Origin: Trueperella bialowiezensis
Lineage (GTDB): Bacteria; Actinomycetota; Actinomycetes; Actinomycetales; Actinomycetaceae
Assembly (NCBI RefSeq): GCF_900637955.1
Contig: NZ_LR134476.1
Span: 930,001-994,000, forward strand
Direction: 5' to 3'
DNA length: 64,000 bases
Part shown: positions 1 to 8,378 of the stretch, one piece after another
Position numbering within the stretch: the stretch's first letter is position 1
Layout: every line of letters begins with the position of its first letter
Made by a program: the position numbers and the translations under genes
Notes under the pieces: generated by a model
What the model was told of the DNA's origin: nothing
Database searches by the model: none
What the model saw: the letters and a program-made list of their open reading frames with translations, nothing else

Positions 1-442
1 GCCGCGTGAGGCGGCCCACGTGCGTATCTACCGTGATCGCCGGGATCCCAAACGCGTTACCCAATACGACGTTCGCCGTCTTACGCCCCACGCCCGGAAG
101 CTTCATTAACTCGTCGCGAGTAGCCGGGACGACGGCGTCGTGCTCTTCCACCAACGCTTTTCCTAGACCTTCCAAGGACTTTGCTTTCGCCCGGAAAAAT
201 CCCAGCGGACGCAAAATCTTCTCCAAGTCCTCCCGCGAGGCGCCCGCCAACGCGTGCGGATCAGGATAGCGAGCAAACAATTCGGGCGTCACCTGATTGA
301 CCCGCACGTCAGTGGTTTGTGCCGACAGGATCGTGGCCACGAGCAGCTCGTACGGATTCGCATGCACAAGATCGGTTGTCGCATCAGGATAAAGCACGGC
401 CAACGACCGCAAAATGCCATCCACCTGCTCGACCTGCACCAT
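1..442 (-). CDS. nth: Endonuclease III (partial, C-terminus beyond window)
   Basis: Base-excision-repair glycosylase/AP lyase that removes oxidised pyrimidines. I read 147 codons from ATG at 442 down to base 1; the iron-sulfur C-terminus lies outside the window. Visible family marks are the N-terminal [13 protein letters not shown] segment, the helix-hairpin-helix [12 protein letters not shown] containing the catalytic lysine, and VDTHVGRL containing the catalytic aspartate. The start is preceded by a G-rich ribosome site. It is transcribed divergently from the Crp-type gene, as nth and crp are in mycobacteria, which supports both calls. The 223-bp gap to that gene should hold both promoters; I see no clear operator in it. 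Confidence 0.93.
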   Translation of the reverse strand, partial: MVQVEQVDGILRSLAVLYPDATTDLVHANPYELLVATILSAQTTDVRVNQVTPELFARYPDPHALAGASREDLEKILRPLGFFRAKAKSLEGLGKALVEEHDAVVPATRDELMKLPGVGRKTANVVLGNAFGIPAITVDTHVGRLTR

Positions 443-665
443 GTGCGAACCCCCAAACCTCAACTCTTGAACGATACTTTGTTCATTATCCCGGAAGAAT
501 CGCTAAACCTCGTGCGTTTCCGCCGCTCACGTGGCAAGATATAAACTGTATGACTTCAAGCACAACGCTACGCGCCCGCAGCGCTCGTGCTTCCGCGGCG
601 AGAAGGCGATGGAAACACCGCTCCGCGCCTGGAGATTTACTAAGACCTAGAAGGAAGGTACGTGG

Positions 666-1343
666 ATGGAATTGAACATCCTTGCAAACGTTGAACTGTT
701 CCGGGATCTGGATAACGACGAGCGCGACGCCCTGCTCTCCCTCATGTCAGAGACGAGCCTGAAGCGCGGCGAATCGCTATTCCATGAAGGAGATGCCGGA
801 GACCGCCTCTACGTGGTTATCGAAGGAAAGGTGAAGCTTTCTCACACGTCCGACGACGGGCGGGAAAACCTGATCGCAATCCTCGGCCCCGGGGAGATCA
901 TCGGCGAACTATCACTGTTTGATCTTGGCGCCCGGTCGTCGACTGTCACGGCAATCGCGCCGTCGCGTTTCCTGTACCTGTCACACAAGGACATGATGAA
1001 CTACATCGACGACCACCCGAAGCTGGCAAAGTCGATGCTCCGCGAACTCGCCAAGCGTCTGCGTAACACGAACGACCAGATGGCCGACCTCGTGTTCTCT
1101 GACGTTCCCGGCCGAGTCGCCAAGGCACTGCTTGATCTGGCTGAGCGTTTCGGTGAACGCACCCCCGAAGGTATTTATGTGGCTCACGACCTCACGCAGG
1201 AAGAGCTCGCCCACCTCGTGGGTGCTTCGCGTGAAACGGTCAACAAGTCGCTTGCTGACTTCACGGCACGCGGGTGGATCCGCCTCGAAGGCCGTGCCGT
1301 CATGCTCATCCAGGTGGGGCGCCTGCAGCGCCGCGCACACTGA
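666..1343 (+). CDS. crp: Crp/Fnr family transcriptional regulator
   Basis: 225-residue global-type regulator. Residues 1 to about 140 form a cyclic-nucleotide-binding beta-barrel ([25 protein letters not shown], with IGELSLFD and RSSTVTA in the phosphate-binding cassette region), followed by a long dimer helix and a C-terminal winged helix with LTQEELAHLVGASRETVNK near residues 175-193. AAGGAAGG sits 7 bases before ATG 666. The length and position opposite nth match the mycobacterial Crp/corynebacterial GlxR group, so cAMP binding is likely by family but not shown by sequence alone. A perfect terminator follows the stop. Confidence 0.92.
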   Translation: MELNILANVELFRDLDNDERDALLSLMSETSLKRGESLFHEGDAGDRLYVVIEGKVKLSHTSDDGRENLIAILGPGEIIGELSLFDLGARSSTVTAIAPSRFLYLSHKDMMNYIDDHPKLAKSMLRELAKRLRNTNDQMADLVFSDVPGRVAKALLDLAERFGERTPEGIYVAHDLTQEELAHLVGASRETVNKSLADFTARGWIRLEGRAVMLIQVGRLQRRAH

Positions 1344-1373
1344 GCTAGCCTTACGCTGAGCTTCTAAAGCGTT

Positions 1374-1399
1374 GTGGCCGCCCGGAAACGGGCGGCCAC
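1374..1399. terminator. Bidirectional terminator between crp and ridA
   Basis: Perfect 11-bp stem (GTGGCCGCCCG at 1374-1384 with CGGGCGGCCAC at 1389-1399) and a GAAA loop, between two convergent genes. The trailing T content is weak on the plus side (TTCTCAT). Confidence 0.8.
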
Positions 1400-1418
1400 T
1401 TCTCATACCTTGCGTTCG

Positions 1419-1883
1419 TTACCGAACTGCGAACGTCACTTCCACTTCGACGGCTGAGTCGAGTGGCAACACGGGCACGCCCACCGCGGATCGGGTGTGT
1501 GCGCCGTCGGCACCAAAGATGTCGCCGAACAGTTCGGAGGCGCCGTTGATCACGCCTGGCTGGCCCGTGAAATCCGTTGTGGACGCAACGAAACCAGTCA
1601 CGTGCACAACGCCCGCGAGGTTGTCGAGTCCGACGACGTCGGCAGCGGCCGCCAACGCGTTAAGCGCACACTGACGCGCTAGTTTTTGCGCCTGCTCTGC
1701 AGTGACCTGCCCGCCCACTTTGCCGCAAACCGGCAGCTCGCCGTCGACGAACGGCAATTGGCCCGACGTGCGAACCTGCGCCCCGTCCTGGCGTGCCGGC
1801 ACATAGGCGGCCACGGGTGCGGCAACCTCTGGTAGTTCGATGCCGAGCTCGGCAAGCCGCTGCGATACTGGCCCAGCACTCAC
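1419..1883 (-). CDS. RidA/YjgF family protein
   Basis: 154-residue member of the RidA (YjgF/YER057c/UK114) family, trimeric proteins several of which hydrolyse reactive enamine/imine intermediates. Family signs are the RTSGQLPFVDGEL strand near the N-terminus, the central QARQCALNALAAAADVVG-like helix region, and the C-terminal VPVLPLDSAVEVEVTFAVR. The start is GTG at 1883, overlapping the TGA of the small DUF4177 gene by 4 bases, so the two are translationally coupled. A RidA-family gene near crp also occurs in mycobacteria. I cannot tell whether it is a true deaminase or a divergent subgroup. Confidence 0.88.
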   Translation of the reverse strand: MSAGPVSQRLAELGIELPEVAAPVAAYVPARQDGAQVRTSGQLPFVDGELPVCGKVGGQVTAEQAQKLARQCALNALAAAADVVGLDNLAGVVHVTGFVASTTDFTGQPGVINGASELFGDIFGADGAHTRSAVGVPVLPLDSAVEVEVTFAVR

Positions 1884-2035
1884 TCGATCGGCCGTTTCAT
1901 ATACGCCACCGGATTGGTGCCGTTCGGACCGGGGATAACGGTCACGAGCTCGTAACCATCCTTACCCCAGCTATCTAGAATTTGCTTCGTGTTATGTGCC
2001 AACAGTGGCACGGTTACATATTCCCAAGTAGTCAT
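1880..2035 (-). CDS. Small DUF4177-type protein
   Basis: 51 residues, read from ATG 2035 to TGA 1880. The sequence starts MTTWEYVTVPLLAH and contains DSWGKDGYELVTVIPGP, the W-E-Y ... W-G-x-x-G-Y/W-E-L-V pattern typical of DUF4177 proteins, which are small alpha/beta proteins of unknown role. Its stop overlaps the GTG start of the RidA gene, giving a two-gene operon. The same small gene next to RidA is common in actinobacteria. Confidence 0.85.
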   Translation of the reverse strand: MTTWEYVTVPLLAHNTKQILDSWGKDGYELVTVIPGPNGTNPVAYMKRPIE

Positions 2036-2101
2036 GCCTTTAGGGTACGTTCACCACGCGTCACGTGGCAAGGGATCGACGTCGATCTGGCCGCTACACC
2101 C

Positions 2102-2443
2102 CTATTTGCGGGCAACGGGCCTGCGCGACAGGCGAGGTATCCTCCCGGCGCGTAGTTCCGTGGCAACCTGATCATCAGACTGCGTCAGGTATTCCCACCA
2201 GTTTGTAATATGCGGGAACCGGCGCAAGAGGGCTCGGCGTTCACGTTCGGTCATGCCTCCCCACACGCCGAAGGTCATTCCCGAGTCGAGAGCATCGGCT
2301 AGGCATTCGATTCGTACCGGGCACGAAAAGCAAATTTGCCGGGCGTCCGTTTGTGCTGAACCACGCACGAATAGTGCGTCTGGATCCGAATCTGCACAGA
2401 TAGCGCGAACCGCCCATGTTTGATCTTCATAGACTTGCGTCAT
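2102..2443 (-). CDS. WhiB-family iron-sulfur regulator (WhiB4-like)
   Basis: 113 residues from ATG 2443, chosen because GGAGGAGGG lies directly upstream; an in-frame start 42 bases earlier has no ribosome site. Four cysteines (C16, C38, C41, C47, spacing C-x21-C-x2-C-x5-C) ligate a 4Fe-4S cluster, followed by GVWGG at 59-63 and a basic C-terminal tail. Its position immediately upstream of and divergent from a class A PBP matches whiB4-ponA2 of mycobacteria, where WhiB4 is a redox-responsive regulator. The subtype is inferred from this synteny. The Cys-Arg-rich segment that would settle target preference is not diagnostic by eye. Confidence 0.9.
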   Translation of the reverse strand: MTQVYEDQTWAVRAICADSDPDALFVRGSAQTDARQICFSCPVRIECLADALDSGMTFGVWGGMTERERRALLRRFPHITNWWEYLTQSDDQVATELRAGRIPRLSRRPVARK

Positions 2444-2644
2444 TTTACTGTCCCTCCTCCGAAAGCGCCTTTGCTTTCGAACCAATGACTGGCGTGACCG
2501 CCGTCACCTAGCCCAATAGTACAGTGGGAATACCTGTTTTTCACAACCAAAGTCCCACGTTTTGAAATTCTTATGCGCTAAGTGAAGGTTGTGATTTGAG
2601 GAAGGAAGGCGACGCCGCCGCGCGAAACCACTATTGTTAATAGC

Positions 2645-5104
2645 ATGCAGAATTCTGGACGCAAGATGACGCTACGGCAAATGATCGTGGCGCTCCTCAG
2701 CTTTTTCTTGCTCACGGGCATCGGGGGCGGGCTGATGGCCGCTGCTGCGCTTCCGTTTGCGGCGACGACGGGCACGGTGGCCAACGCGGGCGCCCGAATG
2801 TTCGATGACCTGCCTACAGACATCGACTTCACACGCCCGTCAGAACAATCCGTCATTCTTGCAGCCGACGGATCGAAGCTGGCCACGTTCTACGCGGAAA
2901 ACAGGATCATCGTCGCCTCGGACGAAATCTCGCAGCATATTAAGAATGCTGCCGTCGCTATCGAAGACGAACGCTTCTACCAGCACAACGGAATCGACGC
3001 CCAAGGTCTGGCTCGCGCCGCGATGACGAACCTCATGGGCGGCCAACTTTCCGGCGGGTCCACGATCACCCAGCAGTATGTGAAGAACGCCATCATCGAA
3101 GAAGGGCGTATCAGCGGCGATAACACGATGATTGCGAAAGCCACCGAACGTTCCATTTCGCGTAAGCTCAACGAAGCGCGCTTCGCGATCGCCGTCGAAA
3201 ACGTGGCAACGAAAGACGAAATCCTCACCGGCTACCTCAACTTGGCACAATTCGGCCCGTCTCAATGGGGAGTCGAGGCGGCCTCCAGATACTTCTATGG
3301 CGTGTCCGCGAAAGACGTCACCCTCGAACAGGCCGCGATGCTCGCCGGCATCACACAGGCGCCCGGCAAGTGGAACCCGGTCACCAACCCGGAGGCTGCA
3401 AAGCAGCGTCGCGACGTCGTCCTCGGGCAAATGTACAAACTCGACATGATCACGCGTGAAGAGTTTGAAGCAGCCACGGCCGTCACAATTGAAGACATGC
3501 TTAACGTCACCGAAGCGACCAACGGGTGTGCCGAGGCTGGCATTTCAGCGTATTTCTGCGAATACGTCGTCAAAGACCTTCTCAATTCGCCGTCGCTCGG
3601 CGAAACCCGCGAAGAGCGCACCCAAAAGCTCTACCGCGGCGGCCTCGTCATTTCCACGACGATCAACCCTGCCGACCAGCAGCACGCCTACGACGCCGTC
3701 GTCGCCTCCACCCCGGTCGACGACCCGTCGTCGATCAACATGGCCCTGTCCAGTGTCGAACCGGGTACCGGACACATCAAAGCCATGGTGCAAAACACGA
3801 ACTATGGCAACCCCACCCCGGAAAACCCGGAGGACATGACACTCAACCTCAACGTTGGCATGACGATGGGTGGCGGCTCCGGATATCAGGGCGGATCAAC
3901 GTTCAAGGTGTTCACGCTCATGGAGTGGCTGCGGCAAGGAAACGGAGTCTACGACCGGGTTAACGCGAACGGGCGCACCTTCCCACGTGACTCATGGTCC
4001 ATCCGCTGTGCCCCCGGTCTGCGTGATGACTACCGGCCAACCAACCTTGAAGGCATCGGTTCGGGCATGATGACCGTGCTCGATTCCACTCGTCTGTCAG
4101 TCAACGTGTCATACGTGGCCATGGCCAACCAGCTCGACATGTGCGACATCGTCGACTTAGCGAGCGACCTCGGCCTAGAACGCGGACGTATGGCCGTGGA
4201 AGGTGACCCCGAAACCGCCGAATTTGAAAAGTCAGGGATCCCATTCGAATATGGTGAAACCCTCCCGCTGATGCCTAACCCGGCCGCGTCGCTTGGATCA
4301 AACCCGGTGACCCCGCTGTCGATGGCCAACGCGATGGCGACCATCGCGGCCGATGGCAAGTACTGCAAGCCGCTGTCTTTCACCAAGATCACCGATTCGG
4401 ACGGCAACGTTATCGCCACCAACGAGCCCGAATGCCGGCAAGTGATCGACGCCGAACTCGCACGGCAAACCACGAGCGTACTGCAAACGGTGGTAGCCCC
4501 GAACGCCACGGGAAGCCGGGCCGTTCTATCCGGTGACCGCCCAGCCGCAGGCAAGACTGGTACCGCGAACATGGACTGGCACGCCTGGTTCATGGGCTAC
4601 ACGCCACAGCTTGCCACCGCCGTGTGGCAAGGCCACCACGAAGGCTACATTTCGATGTTCAATTCGGTCATCAACGGCCAATACCACTATGAAGTGTATG
4701 GCGGCCTGTATCCTGCGCAGACGTTTAAGGCGTTCATGGATGCTGCGCTTGCCGACCAGCCTATCGAGCAGTTCACGGCGCCGAGCAAGGATCCGCGTTC
4801 GGCCCGCCGCGCACCAACCACCGACCCGGCCTCCGATCAGCAAGACGAGTCGAAGGAAGAAGAAAACGAAACTCCTGCCGAGGACACCCAGGCGCCACCG
4901 CCTGGCGAGGCCGCACCAAACCTGATCGGCAAATCGCAAGACGACGCGCAATCGACCGCACTCACGGCCGGCTATGGGTACGTGACACGCGTTGTTGATT
5001 CGAGCGCGCCAGCGGGTACCGTGGTGCGGCAGGTTCCCGAAGCGGGGGCCGCCGCAGCAACTGGCACTCAGATCGAAATCTGGATCTCGTCAGGGCGAGG
5101 TTAA
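2645..5104 (+). CDS. Class A penicillin-binding protein with PASTA tail
   Basis: 819-residue bifunctional peptidoglycan synthase. It has an N-terminal membrane anchor at about 12-38, a glycosyltransferase domain with EDERFYQHNGID at 107-118 and GGSTITQQYVKN, and a transpeptidase domain with STFK (nucleophile S418), SVN at 485-487 and KTGT at 637-640. A Glu/Pro-rich linker follows (about 705-755), then a single PASTA domain with PNLIGKSQDDAQ and the end WISSGRG. The organisation corresponds to mycobacterial PonA2. The next gene starts 2 bases after the stop, so the phosphoesterase is co-transcribed, as in mycobacteria. Confidence 0.95.
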   Translation: MQNSGRKMTLRQMIVALLSFFLLTGIGGGLMAAAALPFAATTGTVANAGARMFDDLPTDIDFTRPSEQSVILAADGSKLATFYAENRIIVASDEISQHIKNAAVAIEDERFYQHNGIDAQGLARAAMTNLMGGQLSGGSTITQQYVKNAIIEEGRISGDNTMIAKATERSISRKLNEARFAIAVENVATKDEILTGYLNLAQFGPSQWGVEAASRYFYGVSAKDVTLEQAAMLAGITQAPGKWNPVTNPEAAKQRRDVVLGQMYKLDMITREEFEAATAVTIEDMLNVTEATNGCAEAGISAYFCEYVVKDLLNSPSLGETREERTQKLYRGGLVISTTINPADQQHAYDAVVASTPVDDPSSINMALSSVEPGTGHIKAMVQNTNYGNPTPENPEDMTLNLNVGMTMGGGSGYQGGSTFKVFTLMEWLRQGNGVYDRVNANGRTFPRDSWSIRCAPGLRDDYRPTNLEGIGSGMMTVLDSTRLSVNVSYVAMANQLDMCDIVDLASDLGLERGRMAVEGDPETAEFEKSGIPFEYGETLPLMPNPAASLGSNPVTPLSMANAMATIAADGKYCKPLSFTKITDSDGNVIATNEPECRQVIDAELARQTTSVLQTVVAPNATGSRAVLSGDRPAAGKTGTANMDWHAWFMGYTPQLATAVWQGHHEGYISMFNSVINGQYHYEVYGGLYPAQTFKAFMDAALADQPIEQFTAPSKDPRSARRAPTTDPASDQQDESKEEENETPAEDTQAPPPGEAAPNLIGKSQDDAQSTALTAGYGYVTRVVDSSAPAGTVVRQVPEAGAAAATGTQIEIWISSGRG

Positions 5105-5105
5105 C

Positions 5106-6149
5106 GTGGCCCGTGTGAAAAAGTTTCTCACTGCCGGCCTCGGGCTCGGAGTTCTTGGCGCGGGAGCCAGCGCAATATACGGGCTTGCGCATGCGCATAG
5201 TTACCGGGTGCGGCGTCGTTCCCTACTCGTCCCGCACAGCGACGGCGAAGCGTTACGTATCGTCCACATTTCCGACGCGCACACGCTCGCCCGGCATGCC
5301 AAACGCCTCACATTCCTGCGCAAACTTGGGGAGATGCGGCCCGACCTCGTCGTCCTCACCGGCGACATGATCTCCGAGGATGCCGCCCTTGAACCTGTAC
5401 TCGACGCGCTCGATCCGCTCTTGGACGTGCCGGGCGTGTTCGTCTTTGGGTCAAACGACTACCTTGCTCCCCGCTTCCGCAATCCCTTCGGCTATCTGGT
5501 CAGCCCATCGAATGTGGGTTCTGATAGCAGCTCAGCAAAGACCCGCGAGTTGCGCTGGCGTGAGATGCGTGCCGCTTTCGAAGAGCGCGGCTGGCTGAAC
5601 CTTAACAATCAGCGCGGGCGCCTCGACGTGTGCGGGTGGACGCTTGACTTTGTGGGGGTTGACGACCCGCACCTCGACTACGATGCTTTCCCCGCGCCTG
5701 ACAGCGAGGCCGTGCCGGCCTCTGGCCCGTACGCGCGTATTGGCGTGACTCACGCACCCTACACGCGGGTCCTCGACGCGATGGTCGATGACGGCTGCTC
5801 GCTCATCTTCGCTGGTCACACGCACGGCGGGCAGGTGTGCTTGCCGGGCGGGCGCGCACTCGTCACAAACTGCGATCTGGATACCGAGTTCGCCTCGGGA
5901 TTGTTTACGTGGCCACGCGACGACCACGGGAGTGCTGCGGGCGCCGGTGGCGAGCCAGATCCGAGCGGGCAGATCGCGGTGCTTAAAGGGGACGGCGCCG
6001 TGATCTCGCATTCCCAGCCCGGTTCGCGTGCTGCGGGCTCAGCCTGGGTGCAAGTCTCTGCGGGTATTGGCACCTCGCCCTATGCTCCGGTGCGCACGTT
6101 CTGCCCGCCTGAAGCGATCGTCTTAGATGTGATTCCGTTCCGGGATTAA
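5106..6149 (+). CDS. Membrane-anchored metallophosphoesterase
   Basis: 347 residues from GTG 5106, which follows the PBP stop after one base; the 38 codons open upstream overlap PBP and are not needed. A hydrophobic N-terminus (FLTAGLGLGVLGAGASAIYGLA) suggests membrane anchoring. Calcineurin-like motifs are in order: ISDAH, LTGDMI, GSNDY in place of the usual GNHD, a histidine in GVTHAPY, and AGHTHGGQ. These ligate a two-metal centre. The operon with a PBP suggests a cell-envelope substrate, but none can be named. Confidence 0.88.
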   Translation: MARVKKFLTAGLGLGVLGAGASAIYGLAHAHSYRVRRRSLLVPHSDGEALRIVHISDAHTLARHAKRLTFLRKLGEMRPDLVVLTGDMISEDAALEPVLDALDPLLDVPGVFVFGSNDYLAPRFRNPFGYLVSPSNVGSDSSSAKTRELRWREMRAAFEERGWLNLNNQRGRLDVCGWTLDFVGVDDPHLDYDAFPAPDSEAVPASGPYARIGVTHAPYTRVLDAMVDDGCSLIFAGHTHGGQVCLPGGRALVTNCDLDTEFASGLFTWPRDDHGSAAGAGGEPDPSGQIAVLKGDGAVISHSQPGSRAAGSAWVQVSAGIGTSPYAPVRTFCPPEAIVLDVIPFRD

Positions 6150-6251
6150 GGGCGCAACACGAGGTTCAGCCCGGCTGTGAACTCTAGCGCAGTGTGCTGC
6201 GGTGATTTCTGATTTTCTTGGCAGTTGGTTATCATAATTAGGTTGCCATAA

Positions 6252-6313
<62 letters not shown>

Positions 6314-6325
<12 letters not shown>

Positions 6326-6368
6326 CTCGCTGTCGCGGCGCAGGTTCACCTGCGCCGCGATTGTCGTT
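6314..6368. repeat. Direct repeat, left copy (attL-like)
   Basis: 55 bp identical to 7061-7115, starting in the T-stem/acceptor of tRNA-Pro and ending after the terminator hairpin. Confidence 0.9.
6333..6360 (+). terminator. tRNA-Pro terminator
   Basis: Perfect 12-bp stem TCGCGGCGCAGG / CCTGCGCCGCGA with a TTCA loop, followed by TTGTCGTTT. An identical copy lies at 7080-7107 in the second direct repeat. Confidence 0.8.
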
Positions 6369-6429
6369 TCAGGTCCGCTGGCCGCCCACTGGCCTGTTGC
6401 CCACGCGTTTTTACCCTCGAGCTCGGCAG

Positions 6430-6502
6430 AACTGCTATATAAGCAGAAACGAGGCCGGTTAGCGCCGTCGAGTCCAGCAAAACTGCTATATAAGCAGAAA
6501 CG
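6430..6502. repeat. Two 22-bp repeats containing a TATA-core palindrome
   Basis: 6430-6451 and 6481-6502 are identical and contain CTGCTATATAAGCAG, five-base arms around ATATA. The 51-bp period puts the copies on the same helix face, roughly five turns apart. They could be protein-binding sites; nothing else identifies them. Confidence 0.8.
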
Positions 6503-6568
6503 TTGGGATTAGGCGGCTCGCTACCTATCTGCGCTGGCTCGTCGGAGCACTGCCGCAATCCTTTATTG

Positions 6569-6653
6569 CGTTCCGGGGGTACACGTTCACTTCCCGGGGT
6601 ACCAAATCCGGCGAATTGTCTACCCCAGGAACGAAACAGGTACCCCGGGAACG
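6569..6653. repeat. Four opposed CGTTCC-GGGGTA repeats and nested palindromes
   Basis: Variants of GTTCCCGGGGTACC occur at 6569-6582 and 6590-6603 on the plus strand and inverted at 6621-6633 and 6639-6653, so the region can form a larger cruciform or present two pairs of operator-like sites. Confidence 0.7.
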
Positions 6654-6704
6654 CGTTGTGCTGCTCCCCGTTTGTCCCTTAGCCCTATGGTGGGCTCAGC
6701 TCTT

Positions 6705-6725
6705 CGGTGCGGGGATACCGCACCG
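6705..6725. other. Short perfect hairpin inside the insertion
   Basis: CGGTGCGG at 6705-6712 pairs with CCGCACCG at 6718-6725 across a 5-base loop. No T-run follows, so it is not an obvious terminator. It overlaps the start of the dispersed repeat. Confidence 0.6.
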
Positions 6726-6806
6726 AGTCCGCGTAACAGGTGACCTAGCGTAATCTCATTGCCAAAAAGCAGGAAATCGGCCCTTTTCTCACCTGCTACG
6801 CGGAGC
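6723..6806. repeat. Dispersed imperfect palindrome, copy 1
   Basis: About 84 bp with inverted ends TCCGCGTAACAGGTGA and TCACCTGCTACGCGGA. It matches 29004-29086 in inverse orientation: 37 of 38 bases on the outer arm (6723-6760 versus 29049-29086) and 17 of 17 on the other arm, with a diverged centre. No coding capacity. It resembles a MITE or REP-type sequence. Confidence 0.8.
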
Positions 6807-7060
6807 GGGCCGAGTATGGGTCATGCCGCAGGCGCTCCTGTCTACTCGTCACGGTTAGGCTTCATGCCGCGTTCCTGCTTTTATAGCAACGAAAACGGAT
6901 GCAGCAGCCCTCGAGTCTGGATTTATTGCTGTGGTAGCAATAGTGCGTGGAAAGAGCTGTTAGAAGGGTCGGATAAGCGTTCTTTGTACGTGAGATCGGG
7001 CAAGCCCGTTACCGTTTTAGTTCACCAGCCCGAACCGGAACGATGTCGTGAAATCACACA

Positions 7061-7115
7061 CCGCCACCCCGACTCGCTGTCGCGGCGCAGGTTCACCTGC
7101 GCCGCGATTGTCGTT
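7061..7115. repeat. Direct repeat, right copy (attR-like)
   Basis: Identical to 6314-6368, with the tRNA end and terminator hairpin duplicated. It stops 3 bases before the yccF-like stop codon, so that gene keeps a terminator. Confidence 0.9.
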
Positions 7116-7118
7116 GAG

Positions 7119-7544
7119 CTACTGGCCGATGAAAATCTGCTGGCCCCGGGGGTTGTTATAAAACCGCGCCTGGTCAGCTGACACGACCATCTTGCCGAAC
7201 GGGAAGCACGTGACAGGAATGAGCTTAATGTTGGCGATAGCAAGGGGAATGCCGATAATCGTGATCGCCTGCACCGCAGCGGTCACGATATGACCGATGG
7301 AAAGCCAGAGCCCGGCCACCAAGAACCACACGACGTTCATGAACGTTGAACCGGCGCCCGCACCCGGCTTGTCCACAACCACCCGACCGAACGGCCACAG
7401 CACATATCCCGCAATACGGAAGCACGCGATCGAGGCCGGGATTGTGATGATGAAAATAAATGACACGGCTCCTGCCAGGAGGTACTCCAAGAATAGAGCA
7501 AGCCCTCCGAAAATAACCCAGATGATGTTGAGTAGAAAGCGCAT
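7119..7544 (-). CDS. YccF-domain membrane protein
   Basis: 141 residues with two tandem YccF (DUF307) inner-membrane units. Each has a hydrophobic segment starting N-x-x-W (LLNIIWVIFGGLALFLEYLLAG and MNVVWFLVAGLWLSIGHIVTAA), then an isoleucine-rich helix and a PFGR/PFGK motif with V-V. Unknown function, found widely as a predicted membrane protein. It is monocistronic here. The attR-like repeat lies just beyond its stop. Confidence 0.88.
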   Translation of the reverse strand: MRFLLNIIWVIFGGLALFLEYLLAGAVSFIFIITIPASIACFRIAGYVLWPFGRVVVDKPGAGAGSTFMNVVWFLVAGLWLSIGHIVTAAVQAITIIGIPLAIANIKLIPVTCFPFGKMVVSADQARFYNNPRGQQIFIGQ

Positions 7545-7656
7545 GGCGAAGACCTCGTTCCTGTTGTGGATGGATGCGAACCGCGTGTGCTGCTACCAGT
7601 TTTACACATAGTACCCGTTTCGCATGTTCGCGCGCACTTAGATCAGGCGAGCTCGC

Positions 7657-8244
7657 TCAGCTCAAAGTATCCAGGTGGCGCAGCAACACCGGCACGTCGG
7701 CGGGTTCGTCGACGTCGATGCAGTGCCCGGCCGTATCCTCCACATAGGTAAGATCCAGCACGGATAGCACTGCTCGCACGGACGCGTTGCGCGGATAGTC
7801 CAGCGTCCGCAGCGCACCAGCCCGGTACACGCCGTGCGTGTATAGTGGCCATCCTTCTGGGTTCACAGGTACGGCGCCGTCGTGAACGCCGATCGCCGTG
7901 GCAAGTTCAGGCAAAAGCCGGACGGCCACCGGCGCATCGCAGGTGGCAAGGGCGATAAGCGCGGCGTCGTCGATATCGTGTAGCGCTGTTAGCCCGGCTC
8001 CGATGCCAGCAACCGGACCGCCGTGGGGTGGGTCTTCAAGCGTGACGAGCACGCCGGGCGGCACCTCCACACTTCGCGGCGCGACGAGGACGCGCCGCCC
8101 CGCGAACCCGGTCTCTCCGAGCTGGTCGAAGAGGATGTCGATGAGCCGCCGGCCGCCGGCGCGAAACTCGGGTTTTGAGACGCCGCCGAGGCGGGCGCCC
8201 GTGCCCCCGCCGAGGATGATGATCGCTTGAACCGCCTCGTTCAC
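7657..8244 (-). CDS. mobA: Molybdenum cofactor guanylyltransferase-like protein
   Basis: 195 residues from GTG 8244, chosen for the AGGAGG seven bases upstream. The N-terminal nucleotide-binding loop IIILGGGTGARLGGVSKPEF matches the LAGGxSxRxGxxK signature of MobA/IspD-type nucleotidyltransferases, and LEDPPHGGPVAGIGAGL and ATCDAP correspond to the next MobA motifs. MobA attaches GMP (or CMP, for the related MocA) to molybdopterin. Divergent from moaA across about 130 bp, at the edge of the Moco cluster, which supports the role. The nucleotide used cannot be told by eye. Confidence 0.85.
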   Translation of the reverse strand: MNEAVQAIIILGGGTGARLGGVSKPEFRAGGRRLIDILFDQLGETGFAGRRVLVAPRSVEVPPGVLVTLEDPPHGGPVAGIGAGLTALHDIDDAALIALATCDAPVAVRLLPELATAIGVHDGAVPVNPEGWPLYTHGVYRAGALRTLDYPRNASVRAVLSVLDLTYVEDTAGHCIDVDEPADVPVLLRHLDTLS

Positions 8245-8378
8245 AATCTTCCTCCTGCTCTGATTGCGCGATATCTTCGAGCCCATGCTACTCGTAGCGT
8301 GCAGGCAGGCACGGGGGCATGCGCGCCCGGAACGAAGCAGATCGGCTAAATACGAGCGCCCACACTAGGATGGTGAGC

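Noticed and set aside
6759-7181. 140-codon open frame inside the tRNA-Pro element
   Set aside because: Runs through the right 55-bp repeat and into the end of the YccF gene on the other strand, with no protein signature or ribosome site. A decayed gene cannot be excluded.
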